This document shows, in pieces, positions 1 to 6,818 of a stretch of DNA of 7,419 bases. The notes under the pieces are model-generated. The model had not been told where the DNA came from, did no database searches, and saw only the letters and a program-made list of their open reading frames with translations. Both the position numbers and the translations under genes were made by a program. This DNA comes from Methylomonas sp. Its GTDB lineage: Bacteria; Pseudomonadota; Gammaproteobacteria; Methylococcales; Methylomonadaceae. Positions within the stretch are counted from its first letter, which is position 1. Each line of letters starts with the position of its first letter. The stretch lies in assembly GCA_026989715.1 (NCBI GenBank), contig JALSIU010000358.1, positions 1 to 7,419 of the forward strand, in the 5' to 3' direction.

Positions 1-75
1 TCTTTTCTTATAGCGATATATTTACTTTGTAAAGTTAAGTACCGCATTCATTACGTGTTAGTATAACAGGCGTTG

Positions 76-97
76 TATTAGCCTAGTTGTGCTAATA
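76..97 (-). repeat. Short stem-loop at the 3' end of the peroxiredoxin gene
   Basis: A perfect 7-base inverted repeat, TATTAGC (76-82) and GCTAATA (91-97), with an 8-base loop, spans the peroxiredoxin stop codon. It is AT-rich and no T tract follows on the minus strand, so it is not a convincing intrinsic terminator. It could be a weak mRNA 3' structure or chance. No better terminator is visible between 1 and 77, where the only other palindrome is the short ACTTTgtAAAGT at 24-35. Confidence 0.3.
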
Positions 98-587
98 GTG
101 TCTCTGCTTTTGAAACGCCAAATTCTCCGGAGCCTTCCACACCAAGGTATTTGACTTCACCGTTATCAATCAACATGGCAAAGCGAAAGCAGCGAATGCC
201 CATACCGGCATCGGTCAGATCACGATCTAAGCCCAGTGCTTTGGTGTATTTGGCACTGCCATCTGCAAGCATGCGTACTTTACCGGTTGCATCCTGTGTT
301 TTCCCCCATGCGGCCATGACAAAGGCATCATTGACTGCCATACACCATATTTCATCGATACCTTTTGCTTTTAATGATTCGGCGTATTCAATATAACCCG
401 GTAAGTGCTGTGCAGAACACAGGGGCGTAAATGCACCGGGGACACCAAAAATAATAATTTTTTTATTTCGCGCTTCTGCTAAAACATCTTGTGCTTGTGG
501 GTTGGTAGGGCAACCTGATACGGTATCAAATTCAATGCATTCATGTAACTGGCCTGCCGGGAGTTGTGCGCCTATTGTAATGGTCAT
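78..587 (-). CDS. Prx5/type II peroxiredoxin (thiol peroxidase)
   Basis: A 169-residue cytosolic peroxiredoxin of the Prx5 (redoxin, AhpC/TSA superfamily) group, expected to reduce hydrogen peroxide and alkyl hydroperoxides using glutaredoxin/glutathione or thioredoxin. The signature VPGAFTPLCS (residues 49-58) carries the peroxidatic Cys57 with Thr54 and Pro50, and Arg132 in GMGIRCFRF is the expected active-site arginine. Cys82 lies 25 residues after Cys57, the same spacing as the two cysteines of plant type II peroxiredoxins, so it may resolve the disulfide. Additional cysteines are at 17, 26 and 133; Cys133 replaces the serine common in relatives. The length matches a stand-alone enzyme; the C-terminal glutaredoxin domain of the Haemophilus-type fusion is absent. 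The ATG at 587 is preceded by an AGAGGAA ribosome-binding site at a normal distance. It is transcribed away from the neighbouring operon. Family assignment is secure; the reductant is inferred. Confidence 0.96.
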   Translation of the reverse strand: MTITIGAQLPAGQLHECIEFDTVSGCPTNPQAQDVLAEARNKKIIIFGVPGAFTPLCSAQHLPGYIEYAESLKAKGIDEIWCMAVNDAFVMAAWGKTQDATGKVRMLADGSAKYTKALGLDRDLTDAGMGIRCFRFAMLIDNGEVKYLGVEGSGEFGVSKAETLLAQLG

Positions 588-641
588 CGTTGTTCCTCTT
601 CGTGTTGAATAATAACCAAGGGTTACACGGGGTATTTATGA

Positions 642-647
642 AGTCAA
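642..647 (-). promoter_or_regulatory. Possible -35 box of the peroxiredoxin promoter
   Basis: On the minus strand TTGACT (647 down to 642) matches five of six bases of the sigma-70 -35 consensus, about 55 bases upstream of the peroxiredoxin ATG. The -10 partner is unclear: TAACCC at a 16-base spacing is poor, and the better TATTAT closer to the gene is too far away for this box. The perfect inverted repeat TAACC-aag-GGTTA (613-625) lies between this box and the gene and could be an operator. It is a tentative call. Confidence 0.25.
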
Positions 648-731
648 GTTATTATGGGTTGTAAAGGCCATAAAATTTGTATTGAGTCAGTGCAGTTGTG
701 CCATTTAGTTTTGTGTACAGATGGGTATGGC

Positions 732-759
732 TTCTGTTATGCATGAGTCGTGATAGAAT
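732..759 (+). promoter_or_regulatory. Probable extended -10 promoter of the TSUP/SBP/c-di-GMP operon
   Basis: TGATAGAAT at 751-759 combines the extended -10 element TGn with TAGAAT, a five-of-six match to TATAAT. The -35 region at 732-737 (TTCTGT, 16-base spacer) is poor, as is usual for extended -10 promoters. Transcription would start near 766 and give a leader of about 50 bases before the TTG at 816. It is the best rightward promoter candidate in the 588-815 gap and would drive all three downstream genes. It rests on sequence match alone. Confidence 0.45.
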
Positions 760-780
760 TGGTTTGTTTTTTTTAAGGTA

Positions 781-828
781 ATGAACTTCTTTTCTTCCTT
801 TTTGGGTGCTCTATTTTGGATTTATTAG
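781..828 (+). other. Possible 15-codon leader ORF overlapping the TSUP start
   Basis: An ATG at 781, closely preceded by AAGG, opens a 15-residue hydrophobic reading frame (MNFFSSFLGALFWIY) that ends at the TAG at 826-828, past the TTG start at 816 and in another frame. It is the first ATG after the predicted transcription start. It could couple translation to the permease gene, it could be the true N-terminus separated by a frameshift, or it could be meaningless. The AAGG is only two bases from the ATG, closer than ideal. Confidence 0.2.
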
Positions 829-1571
829 AACAAGGCATACTCTTTATTATTTCGCTAATAGCCAATACTTTTTCGTCTTTTAGTGGAGGCGGTGCAGGGT
901 TGATTCAGTTTCCTGCCTTGATTTTTTTGGGCTTGAATTTTGCCGTTGCTTTGGCAACGCATAAAGTGGCCAGTGTGGCATTAGGCTTAGGTGCGGCTTT
1001 GCGTTATTTAAAAACAAGTCGTTTAGAGCGGCATTTTGTTTTACTTATTTTGGGGCTTGGTGTACCGGGGGTCATTTTGGGAAGTCGCGTTATCTTGTTT
1101 GTGCCGGAGAAAATTGCGGTGGTTGCACTGGGAGTATTGACCGGAGGCTTAGGTATTTATTCCATTTTAAAACCTGCATTAGGCCAATTATACCAACCTA
1201 AACAGAGGCATCAATTTGGCTATATTGTTGGTGGGAGTGTTTTATTTTTTTTAGGCTTTTTAAATGGCTCTTTGACATCCGGTACCGGTTTATTTGTAAC
1301 ATTATGGTTAGTCGGCTGGTTTGGTATGGATTATCAAAGAGCGATTGCTTATACGCTTATTTTAGTGGGTTTGTTTTGGAATGGCGCGGGTGCGGTGACC
1401 TTAGGAATTTTTGGTAATATACGTTGGGATTGGTTGCCTGCATTACTCTTGGGGTCTTTATTAGGGGGATATTTGGGAACACATTTGGCCATTAAACATG
1501 GTAATAGGTGGATTAAACGTGCTTTTGAGATAGTGACGTTATTGATTTCGGCGAAGTTGTTGTTAGGTTGA
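816..1571 (+). CDS. TauE/SafE (TSUP) family membrane permease
   Basis: A 251-residue polytopic inner-membrane protein of the sulfite exporter TauE/SafE (TSUP) family, whose characterised members move sulfite, sulfoacetate or other small organic anions. About eight hydrophobic segments are visible, roughly at 7-25, 30-48, 72-95, 98-118, 135-157, 160-195 (probably two), 204-224 and 233-250. The two family half-repeats show as SGGGAGLIQFPALIFLG (23-39) and NGSLTSGTGLFVTL (150-163). The start is a TTG; the frame is closed upstream by a TAA at 774 and has no ATG or GTG in between, only ATT at 813 just before. The ribosome-binding site is weak (GGGTG). MDLLEQ is a plausible N-terminus for the family. 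Its stop lies 9 bases before the binding-protein gene, so the two are probably co-transcribed. Family confidence is high; the substrate is unknown, and the exact start is less certain. Confidence 0.9.
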   Translation: MDLLEQGILFIISLIANTFSSFSGGGAGLIQFPALIFLGLNFAVALATHKVASVALGLGAALRYLKTSRLERHFVLLILGLGVPGVILGSRVILFVPEKIAVVALGVLTGGLGIYSILKPALGQLYQPKQRHQFGYIVGGSVLFFLGFLNGSLTSGTGLFVTLWLVGWFGMDYQRAIAYTLILVGLFWNGAGAVTLGIFGNIRWDWLPALLLGSLLGGYLGTHLAIKHGNRWIKRAFEIVTLLISAKLLLG

Positions 1572-1580
1572 TACGGAACC

Positions 1581-2795
1581 ATGATGAAAAAAATGATAAG
1601 CCTATTGCTTTTGCTAATGACGTTATTTGTCTTTATGCAGTTTGTCCTAAGTTATACTGAGAAGCTGTCTCCTGTTCGAGTGGGTATTTTGCACTCACTT
1701 TCAGGGACAATGGCTTTGAGTGAGGCATCTTTAGTTGATGCACTGATATTGGCGATTGAAGAAGTCAATGCTTCCGGTGGAGTGTTAGGGCGTGCTATTG
1801 AACCTATTATTGTGGACTCCCCGTCTGAACCGGCAGAATTTGCTAAAGAGGCTGAGCGTTTAATAGTCGAAGAGGGCGTGTCGGTTATCTTTGGTTGTTG
1901 GACATCTGTTTGTCGTAAAGCAGTATTGCCGGTGGTAGAAACATATCAGCATTTATTATTCTATGCTGTGCAGTATGAAGGCATAGAGCAGTCACCTAAT
2001 ATTATGTATATGGGGGAGACGGCGAATCAGCAAATTATGCCGAGTATTGCTTGGGCATTAAAGCATTTGGGGAGTACTTTTTATTTGGTCGGTTCGGATT
2101 ATATTTTTCCACGCACGGCTAATCAAATTATCAAAGATTTGTTGTTTGCACAGCAAGGCGTTGTGTTGGCAGAGCGTTATTTACCGCTAGGCAGTTCCGA
2201 TGTACAGGCAGTGATTGCTGATATACAAAAACAACAGCCGGATGTTATTTTGAATACGATAAATGGTGACAGTAATATTGCTTTTTTTACAGCCTTACAG
2301 GCAGTGAATCATATACCTGTTATTTCATTGAGTATTGCTGAACCTGAATTTGCAAAGATTGGTTGGGATATTATGCAAGGCCATTATGCTGTTTGGAGTT
2401 ATTTTCAAAGTATTGCCAGTGCAGAAAATCGCTTATTTGTTAAAAAATTTCAGCAACGCTTTGGGCAGCAACGGTTGATTAATGCACCTATGGTTGCAAG
2501 TTATACCGGGTTGCATTTATGGGCGCAGGCAGTTGAGCACGTACAGTCGGTTGACCCGAAAGATGTCAAAAATAAGATGGGCAAAGAAAGCATTGCTTCG
2601 CCTGCCGGTATTGTCGCTGTTGATGAGCTTACCCAGCATGTATGGAAAATACCGCGTATTGGACAAGCACGTGCAGAAGGCGGGTTTGAGATTGTTTGGC
2701 AGGCAGATAGACCTGTTCGCCCTGTTCCGTTTCCTTCGTATCGCAGTCGTAAGGAATGGCAGCGTTTAGTTAAACAGTTTGTCATCAGTGAGTAA
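1581..2795 (+). CDS. UrtA/AmiC-type periplasmic substrate-binding protein, probably a sensor subunit
   Basis: A 404-residue periplasmic-binding-protein type I (Peripla_BP_5/6) member closest in motifs to the urea/short-chain amide binding proteins UrtA, FmdD and AmiC. Visible family blocks are VGILHSLSGTMA (34-45), FGCWTS (104-109), FYAVQYEG (127-134), GSDYIFPRTAN (171-181), YLPLG (200-204), NTINGDSN (225-232), SIAEPE (251-256) and GHYAVWSYFQS (267-277). Residues 6-24 form a hydrophobic signal or anchor without a lipobox cysteine and without an obvious AxA cleavage site, so it may remain tethered to the inner membrane. ATGs at 1581, 1584 and 1593 compete; GGAA at 1575-1578 best suits 1584 by spacing, so the first codon may be skipped. 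No ABC permease or ATPase gene is adjacent; instead a TSUP permease precedes it and a c-di-GMP enzyme follows 5 bases later. This suggests ligand sensing instead of uptake. The ligand (urea, an amide or another small solute) is inferred from the family only. Confidence 0.9.
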   Translation: MMKKMISLLLLLMTLFVFMQFVLSYTEKLSPVRVGILHSLSGTMALSEASLVDALILAIEEVNASGGVLGRAIEPIIVDSPSEPAEFAKEAERLIVEEGVSVIFGCWTSVCRKAVLPVVETYQHLLFYAVQYEGIEQSPNIMYMGETANQQIMPSIAWALKHLGSTFYLVGSDYIFPRTANQIIKDLLFAQQGVVLAERYLPLGSSDVQAVIADIQKQQPDVILNTINGDSNIAFFTALQAVNHIPVISLSIAEPEFAKIGWDIMQGHYAVWSYFQSIASAENRLFVKKFQQRFGQQRLINAPMVASYTGLHLWAQAVEHVQSVDPKDVKNKMGKESIASPAGIVAVDELTQHVWKIPRIGQARAEGGFEIVWQADRPVRPVPFPSYRSRKEWQRLVKQFVISE

Positions 2796-2800
2796 GCATA

Positions 2801-5800
2801 ATGAAAATAGGGACGATTAATCGCCAGATTTTATTTTGGATGCTAATGGTTGCGGTATTGCCCATTGTCAGCTTGTCGGCATATTACCTTTATTCCTACG
2901 ATTTGAACTTCAAAAAACAGGCTTTTAATCATCTAAATGGCATAGCGGATCATAAAACGAATCAGATAGATATGTACATTAGGGGGCGCATTCGAGATGG
3001 GCAATTTGCTGCCCAGTTGCCGAGTACTAAAAGTGCATTAAAAACATTATGGGGGGCTTTTCCCAGCCGCTTTGAGCAGCAAGCTGATTTTTTACAATTA
3101 CAGCAACATTATAGCCATAGTTTGCAATATCTACTGGAAATGGGATATTACGATATTTTTTTGGTTTCTCCCAATGCGGATATTATATTGACACTGGCGC
3201 ATGAAGCAGATTTGTACACTAATTTGAATGATGGCCCTTTTTCTGATACCGAATTAGCATTTAGAGTGAGCAATGCGTTTACTTTACAAGAACCTACTTT
3301 ATCCACTTTTGTATATTATCCGCCTAGTAAAGAGCCTGCGGCCTTTTTTGCTGTCCCTGTTTTAGAAAAAGGCGTTTTATTGGGGGTGATTGCTTTTCAA
3401 ATAGACCTGCATGTATTACAGGAGATTGTTAGTGATCGGGTGGGTTTAGGGAAAAGTGGGCAAGCGGCAATTGTTCCTGTTTACAATCATAAACCTCTCT
3501 TAACAACGCAGCCTATACAAGGTATGCCTGCGAGTATGGATAGCGCAATGCAACAGGCTTTAAAAGGTGAGCATGGACAGATGGTTGTCGTTGACGCTGA
3601 TGGAAGTGATGTGCTGACCGTGTATCGATACTTGCCTTTTTTGCATGCAGGTTTTGTTGTACAAGTCGATAGCGATGAGGCTTTGCAAGAGCTTGATGCT
3701 TTTTGGGTATTTAGTATGGCGGTTGTCTTGCTGGTACTGATGGTTGTTTCCCTGGTGGCTTATTTTTTGAGTCACTCCATTGCTAAGCCGATTAGTGCAT
3801 TAACGACAATAGCAACCGCGATTGCAAAAGGAGAACATGATTTGCAGTTGCAACCTGATGGCACCCAAGAGATAAGGCAGCTTGCAGTTGCTTTTAATCT
3901 TATGTTGCAACAAGTGCAGTATGAGAGAGTGACGCTGGAGCAACGCGTACAAAAGCGCACCTTTGAATTAATTCGCCAAGAGCAACATCTGGCATTGTAT
4001 CGAGATCAAAGCCCTATTGCGACCATTGAATGGGATGTTAATCGCCAGATTATTTATTGGAATAAAGCGGCGGAAGAGGTTTTCGGTTATACGGCAGAAG
4101 AAGTACGCGGACGCACTTTTCTTGATTTTGTGATAGTTAAGCAAACGTCGACGTTCAGTGATGTTTGGGATAGTTTGTTGTCCGAGCAAGGGGGAGAATT
4201 TAATATTAATGAAAATCGTACTAAAGATAATAAAATTATTATTTGTGAGTGGCATAATTCTTTATTAAAAGATACTTCGGGTTCTATTATTGGCGTGACA
4301 TCACAAGTGTTGGATGTAACTGAGCGGCAACGTATGGAAGCGGTGCTGAAAACCTTGGCTGAAAGTGGTCGAGGTGAGGAGAATATCTTTAGGTTAATTG
4401 TAAAGCAACTGGCCATTTCTCAAGGCGTGCGTTATGCGATTGTGTCTCAAATTGACCCGCAATCCCCTGATCTAGTACATACTTTGGCTGTTTGGGCGAA
4501 TGGGGCTTACGGGGATAATTTTTCTTATCCTTTAAAGGGAGCACCTTGTGAAAATGTCGTTGCGCAGGGAGATTGTCTCTATCCGGACAATGTGCAGGCG
4601 TTGTTTCCGGATGACCCCTTATTGGTGGATATGCAGGTGGTTTGCTATTTTGGTGTGCCGCTGACCTCGACAGAAGGTAAGACAGTGGGTATTTTGGCTC
4701 TCTTAAATGATGTACCGATGACAAAGCACGCGGGTACTTCGCAATTATTGACTAGCCTTGCGGTCAGGGCAGCTAATGAATTAGAGCGTCAGCAAGCGGC
4801 TGAGAAGCTACAGTTTGCCGCCCGTATTTTTAATGAAACGCATGAAGGCATTACGCTAACGGATGCAAATGGCATTATTGTGGATGTTAATCCTGGCTTT
4901 TGTAAAATTACCGGCTACAGTCGTGATGAAGTGATTGGTAAAAACCCCAATATATTAAGCTCCGGCAAGCAAGATAAAGCATTTTTTCAGAAGATGTGGG
5001 CGGCATTGGCCGAGACAGGGTATTGGCACGGTGAGCTATGGAATCGTAAAAAAACAGGCGAGCTTTATGCGCAGTTGATGACCATTAGTGTGTTATTGGA
5101 TGCAGATAACCAACCGATGCATTATGTCGGTTTATTTTCTGATATTACCTTGGCTAAGCAACAACAGCAGTCTTTAGAATTGATGGCGCACTATGATGTT
5201 TTGACGGGCTTACCCAATCGTAGTTTATTTTCTGATCGTTTTATTCAAGCGGTTGCCCAAAGTAAACGGAATCAGTCTTTACTGGCGGTTTGTTTTATTG
5301 ACCTGGATGAATTTAAGCCGGTAAATGATACTTATGGGCATGAGATTGGCGATAAGATATTAATTGAGGTGGCGCAGCGCATAAAAGCCGTTATCCGTGA
5401 GCAGGATACGGTGTCGCGCTTAGGGGGGGATGAATTTACTTTGTTATTGGGTGATGTGCATTCAGTCGCACAATGCGAGCAAGCTATGCGGCGGGTGCAT
5501 CAGGCGATAGCTAAGGCTTATCATATTGAAGGTAAAGAACTCACTATTGCCGCTAGTAGCGGTATGACCATTTATCCACTGGATAGTGCTGATTTGGATA
5601 CTTTAATCCGGCATGCAGATAGTGCGATGTATCAAGCTAAATTAGCAGGTCGTAATCGTTATCATTTATTTGATGCCTCTAATGATAAAAAAGTGGTAGA
5701 ACACCATTTGCAACTGAATAAAATTAGCGAGGCATTTGAGCGTGGTGAATTTTGTTTATATTACCAGCCTAAGGTCAATATGCTCACAGGTAAAGTCTAT

Positions 5801-6526
5801 GGTGCTGAGGCGTTGCTAAGATGGATTCATCCTGAAAAAGGCTTGATTCCGCCGTTGCATTTTTTACCTCATATAGAAGGGAGTGACCTAGAAATTCGCG
5901 TAGGTAACTGGGTGATTGCAGAGGCAGTGCAACAGTTAGATACTTGGCATGCACAAGGTTTATCCTTGGAAGTGAGTGTCAATATTTCTGCATTTCATTT
6001 GCAATGGTCTGAATTTTATCAACAAGTTGATATGATATTGACTAAGCACCCAAAGCTTACCTCGCAGTTTTTACAATTAGAAATACTGGAAAGTAGTGTG
6101 TTGAGTGATATTAAGGTTATTAGGCAGATTATTAAAAATTGTCGCGAGTTGCTGGGGGTAAAAGTGGCATTGGATGATTTTGGTACCGGTTATTCTTCAT
6201 TAACGCATTTGCGCCGACTACCGGCCGATACAATTAAAATCGATCAATCATTTATACGTGATATGCTGGAAGACCCTGAAGATTATGCTATTGTAGAAGG
6301 GGTCATTGGGTTATCAAAAGCATTTCGTCGCGATATTATTGCAGAGGGGGTAGAAACAAAAGAACATGGTTTGATGTTAATGCAAATGGGCTGTTTGCAG
6401 GCGCAAGGCTATGGTATTGCGCGGCCTATGCCGGCAGCAGATTTACAGTCTTGGTTACATGAATATCGCGCGTTTGATGAATGGGTGACATTTGTTCCCG
6501 ATTTTGCATCAAGTGGAATGAGTTGA
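2801..6526 (+). CDS. Membrane-bound dual GGDEF/EAL c-di-GMP enzyme with dCache, HAMP, PAS, GAF and PAS domains
   Basis: A 1241-residue inner-membrane signalling enzyme. Order: TM1 (about 10-32), periplasmic double-Cache-like sensor (about 35-295), TM2 (about 301-323), HAMP (about 324-377), short coiled coil, PAS1 (about 396-512), GAF (about 516-662), PAS2 (about 670-788), GGDEF (about 793-957) and EAL (about 972-1220). The cyclase looks active: DVLTGLPNR (799-807), metal ligand Asp834 in FIDLDEFK, and GGDEF at 875-879. The product-inhibition I-site RxxD is present as Arg866-Asp869, exactly five residues before GGDEF. The phosphodiesterase also looks active: EALLRW (Glu1003), NIS (Asn1061), Glu1094, DDFGTG (Asp1125-Asp1126), Lys1146 in IKID, and AEGVET (Glu1182). 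It could therefore make or degrade c-di-GMP depending on its inputs. The PAS domains lack the LOV cysteine motif; other cofactors cannot be judged. The ATG lies 5 bases after the binding-protein stop, with a weak GAG/AAG ribosome-binding site overlapping that stop. The two genes probably work together. Confidence 0.97.
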   Translation: MKIGTINRQILFWMLMVAVLPIVSLSAYYLYSYDLNFKKQAFNHLNGIADHKTNQIDMYIRGRIRDGQFAAQLPSTKSALKTLWGAFPSRFEQQADFLQLQQHYSHSLQYLLEMGYYDIFLVSPNADIILTLAHEADLYTNLNDGPFSDTELAFRVSNAFTLQEPTLSTFVYYPPSKEPAAFFAVPVLEKGVLLGVIAFQIDLHVLQEIVSDRVGLGKSGQAAIVPVYNHKPLLTTQPIQGMPASMDSAMQQALKGEHGQMVVVDADGSDVLTVYRYLPFLHAGFVVQVDSDEALQELDAFWVFSMAVVLLVLMVVSLVAYFLSHSIAKPISALTTIATAIAKGEHDLQLQPDGTQEIRQLAVAFNLMLQQVQYERVTLEQRVQKRTFELIRQEQHLALYRDQSPIATIEWDVNRQIIYWNKAAEEVFGYTAEEVRGRTFLDFVIVKQTSTFSDVWDSLLSEQGGEFNINENRTKDNKIIICEWHNSLLKDTSGSIIGVTSQVLDVTERQRMEAVLKTLAESGRGEENIFRLIVKQLAISQGVRYAIVSQIDPQSPDLVHTLAVWANGAYGDNFSYPLKGAPCENVVAQGDCLYPDNVQALFPDDPLLVDMQVVCYFGVPLTSTEGKTVGILALLNDVPMTKHAGTSQLLTSLAVRAANELERQQAAEKLQFAARIFNETHEGITLTDANGIIVDVNPGFCKITGYSRDEVIGKNPNILSSGKQDKAFFQKMWAALAETGYWHGELWNRKKTGELYAQLMTISVLLDADNQPMHYVGLFSDITLAKQQQQSLELMAHYDVLTGLPNRSLFSDRFIQAVAQSKRNQSLLAVCFIDLDEFKPVNDTYGHEIGDKILIEVAQRIKAVIREQDTVSRLGGDEFTLLLGDVHSVAQCEQAMRRVHQAIAKAYHIEGKELTIAASSGMTIYPLDSADLDTLIRHADSAMYQAKLAGRNRYHLFDASNDKKVVEHHLQLNKISEAFERGEFCLYYQPKVNMLTGKVYGAEALLRWIHPEKGLIPPLHFLPHIEGSDLEIRVGNWVIAEAVQQLDTWHAQGLSLEVSVNISAFHLQWSEFYQQVDMILTKHPKLTSQFLQLEILESSVLSDIKVIRQIIKNCRELLGVKVALDDFGTGYSSLTHLRRLPADTIKIDQSFIRDMLEDPEDYAIVEGVIGLSKAFRRDIIAEGVETKEHGLMLMQMGCLQAQGYGIARPMPAADLQSWLHEYRAFDEWVTFVPDFASSGMS

Positions 6527-6527
6527 G

Positions 6528-6779
6528 CTACCATGTATTTTCCTTCAGCTTCGTCAGATTACTTCCACAGAATGGATAATAAGAAATTAACACTTTCTCT
6601 GAGCTTACTATGTTTTCCAAATCGTTAGAAAGCTTGTTACCTGCTTTATAGCGAGTTGTGCGAAATGACTGTTCAAAAACCCAAGACCACTGTTCTAGAT
6701 TAATTTTTTCATAGCGTATTTCAACATCAACATACCAATTCTCTTTGCAACGATGTATTTTTTCTTTTTTGGAGCTCAT
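6528..6779 (-). CDS. Small hypothetical protein with degenerate zinc-ribbon-like tail
   Basis: An 83-residue, probably cytosolic protein that I do not recognise with confidence. It has no signal peptide or membrane segment, is rich in charged and aromatic residues, and contains WYVDVEIRYEK (15-25) and WSWVFEQSF (31-39). Near the C-terminus ISYYPFCGSNL (65-75) resembles the YCPFCGxxL tail of several small uncharacterised bacterial proteins, but the first cysteine of the CPxC pair is tyrosine here. The ATG at 6779 is the only start available, since a TGA lies three codons upstream; no good ribosome-binding site is seen. It sits 39 bases downstream of the HDOD gene on the same strand and could be its co-transcribed follower. 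Its stop is one base from the stop of the convergent c-di-GMP gene. It does not overlap another gene, which favours a real gene, but an eroded remnant is possible. Confidence 0.55.
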   Translation of the reverse strand: MSSKKEKIHRCKENWYVDVEIRYEKINLEQWSWVFEQSFRTTRYKAGNKLSNDLENIVSSEKVLISYYPFCGSNLTKLKENTW

Positions 6780-6818
6780 CGGGACTCATAACTTGGGTTT
6801 ATGAAGGTAGCATTTGCT

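Noticed and set aside
24..35. Palindrome ACTTTgtAAAGT downstream of the peroxiredoxin as a terminator
   Set aside because: It has a two-base loop, a weak AT-rich stem and no following T tract on the minus strand.
151..396. Open plus-strand frame of 81 codons antisense to the peroxiredoxin
   Set aside because: It lies wholly within a well-supported gene on the other strand, and its product shows no recognisable family features.
1581..2795. Annotation as the urea ABC transporter subunit urtA
   Set aside because: The family motifs fit, but there are no urtBCDE neighbours, no lipobox, and a c-di-GMP enzyme follows directly, so a transporter gene symbol would overstate the evidence.
2817..4051. 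14-base direct repeat TTAATCGCCAGATT at 2817-2830 and 4038-4051
   Set aside because: Both copies are coding and translate to similar NRQI peptides in unrelated domains; most likely coincidence.
4087..4724. Two minus-strand open frames (4087-4416 and 4389-4724) inside the c-di-GMP gene
   Set aside because: They are antisense to clear PAS and GAF coding sequence and their translations have no family features.
6513..6568. GTGGAA/TTCCAC inverted repeat around the end of the operon
   Set aside because: Six-base arms separated by 44 bases are expected by chance and would not form a terminator.
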